Below are positions 5,433-6,389 of a stretch of DNA of 6,389 nt, piece by piece. Source of the DNA: Pseudomonadota bacterium (GTDB lineage: Bacteria > Pseudomonadota > Gammaproteobacteria > UBA6186 > Azoamicaceae); the NCBI GenBank assembly GCA_021848375.1, contig JAJZUR010000085.1, positions 1 to 6,389 on the forward strand, in the 5' to 3' direction. Under the pieces are notes generated by a model that worked only from the letters and a program-made list of their open reading frames with translations, ran no database searches and had not been told where the DNA came from. The translations under genes were made by a program, and so were the position numbers. The first letter of the stretch is position 1; every line of letters begins with the position of its first letter.

Positions 5433-6389
5433 TGGAGAGTTCGGATTTAATTGAGCTATTACAAAAACAGGAAGGCAAAACACTTGAATTTAAACAGGAA
5501 TTGTCTTCCAAGTCTCATGATAGCCTAGCGAAAACAGTATGTGCGTTTGCAAACACGGCAGGGGGACATATATTGTTTGGCATTGAAGATAAGACGAAAT
5601 ACGTTAAGGGCGTACCCAATATACAAGATTTAGAATCAACCCTAGTCAATATTATTGATGCCTATATTTCTCCCAAAATTATCCCTGATATCGAAATTCT
5701 GCCATATCAAGACAAGGTAATATTATGCGTTCGCATTTATCCTAATTCTCCTCTTCGCCCGTACTATCTTACAGTAAAAGGAAAAAAGAAAGGAACTTTT
5801 ATACGGGTGGGGTCTAGTAATAGAGAAGCGGACCCGCAAAATATCGAAGAGCTAGAACGCATCAGTAAGAATTTGAGTTTCGAAGAGCAACCGCTTATTG
5901 AATTAGATGAAAGCGCCATTGACTTAAGTGCAACCGTGGAAAATTTCGCCTTGGTGAGACCAATTAAACTTAAAGATCTATTAACTTTAAAATTAATAAC
6001 AGAGACACATGGAAAAACTGTACCTACAAACGCGGGCATAATTCTGTTTGGAAAAGAAAGGCTGCGTTATTTTCCAAATGCTAAAATAAAAGCAGTTCGG
6101 TTTTCTGGTATCACGCGCGATCCCAACAAGTTAGTGATTGATCAAAAAGAAATTGACTCGTACCCAGTAATTGCTATACAAGAAGCCGTGAATTTTATAC
6201 AAAAACATGCTAATCGTGAATCCAAGGTTGATACTTCACAATATGCTGAACGTTGGAATATTCAGAGAATAGAAAGATGGAACGTTCCAATGGGGGCTAT
6301 ACGAGAAGCAATAACGAATGCTATTGTACATACAGATTATTCGCAAAAAGGATCAGACATTCATATTTTTATGTATCAAGACAGGATTG
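5432..6389 (+). CDS. AlbA_2 (Schlafen-type) domain protein with GHKL-like ATPase domain, 3' end outside window
   Basis: This open frame of 319 codons runs off the window. Residues 1-~135 look like an AlbA_2 (Schlafen AlbA_2) domain: TLEFKQEL at 17-24, the conserved AFANTAGGHILFGIED at 38-53, and FIRVGSSNREAD at 123-134. A linker containing TNAGIILFGKE (199-209) follows. Residues 286-304, PMGAIREAITNAIVHTDYS, match the N-box of the divergent GHKL ATPase domain (HATPase_c_4). This order is that of COG2865-type proteins, often annotated as putative transcriptional regulators or as RecG-like, and usually ending in a winged helix; that end is not visible. The true function is unsettled, with regulation and defence both proposed for relatives. 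The ATG at 5432 has GAGGA 7 bases upstream. Six of 16 Arg codons are AGA/AGG against 2 of 12 in gap, a mild hint of separate origin. It is divergent from tkt and probably autonomous. Confidence 0.85.
   Translation, partial: MESSDLIELLQKQEGKTLEFKQELSSKSHDSLAKTVCAFANTAGGHILFGIEDKTKYVKGVPNIQDLESTLVNIIDAYISPKIIPDIEILPYQDKVILCVRIYPNSPLRPYYLTVKGKKKGTFIRVGSSNREADPQNIEELERISKNLSFEEQPLIELDESAIDLSATVENFALVRPIKLKDLLTLKLITETHGKTVPTNAGIILFGKERLRYFPNAKIKAVRFSGITRDPNKLVIDQKEIDSYPVIAIQEAVNFIQKHANRESKVDTSQYAERWNIQRIERWNVPMGAIREAITNAIVHTDYSQKGSDIHIFMYQDRI

Noticed and set aside
5764..6039. Minus-strand frame of 91 codons antisense to the AlbA_2 gene
   Set aside because: The plus frame is open for the whole region and has recognisable motifs; this one is Ser-rich and has none.
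1..6389. CRISPR array, tRNA or rRNA
   Set aside because: No regularly spaced repeats with spacers, no cloverleaf-like segment and no rRNA-like sequence on reading both strands.

Overview
The window looks like the chromosome of an AT-rich gammaproteobacterium, most likely in or near the Legionellales (Coxiella, Legionella, Rickettsiella and similar host-associated lineages). This rests on three things: the central-carbon gene order tkt-gap-pgk, the gammaproteobacterial look of the three proteins, and an ISL3-type transposase of a kind I associate with those genomes. The placement comes from remembered family patterns, not from a search.

Layout, left to right. Positions 1-~973 hold part of an ISL3-family insertion sequence. 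Its transposase gene (88-879, minus) stops early, before the third catalytic acidic residue, so it is probably dead. Between it and pgk are an extended -10 promoter for the transposase, a GC-rich hairpin that would hide the transposase ribosome-binding site in read-through RNA, and a second hairpin near the presumed element end. Positions 992-5198 hold a compact minus-strand operon transcribed in the order tkt, gap, pgk. The tkt stop overlaps the gap start (ATGA), and only 2 bases separate the gap stop from the pgk start, which suggests translational coupling. Gap and Pgk catalyse consecutive glycolytic/gluconeogenic steps. Transketolase links that triose pool to the pentose phosphate pathway.

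Positions 5199-5431 are a divergent intergenic region. Facing left is a modest candidate promoter for tkt. Facing right is a perfect-consensus sigma-70 promoter (TTGACA, 16-bp spacer, TATAAT) embedded in a nearly perfect 20-bp inverted repeat made of four CTATGAA heptamers. This strongly suggests a tightly controlled, perhaps self-regulated, gene. That gene (5432 to beyond the window end, plus) encodes a Schlafen-type AlbA_2 domain followed by the start of a GHKL-like ATPase domain, the architecture of COG2865-type putative regulators. It is cut off by the window edge.

The most interesting signals are the four-site symmetrical operator and the read-through-sensitive hairpin in front of the transposase. 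I found no CRISPR array, tRNA, rRNA or obviously new multi-gene system.
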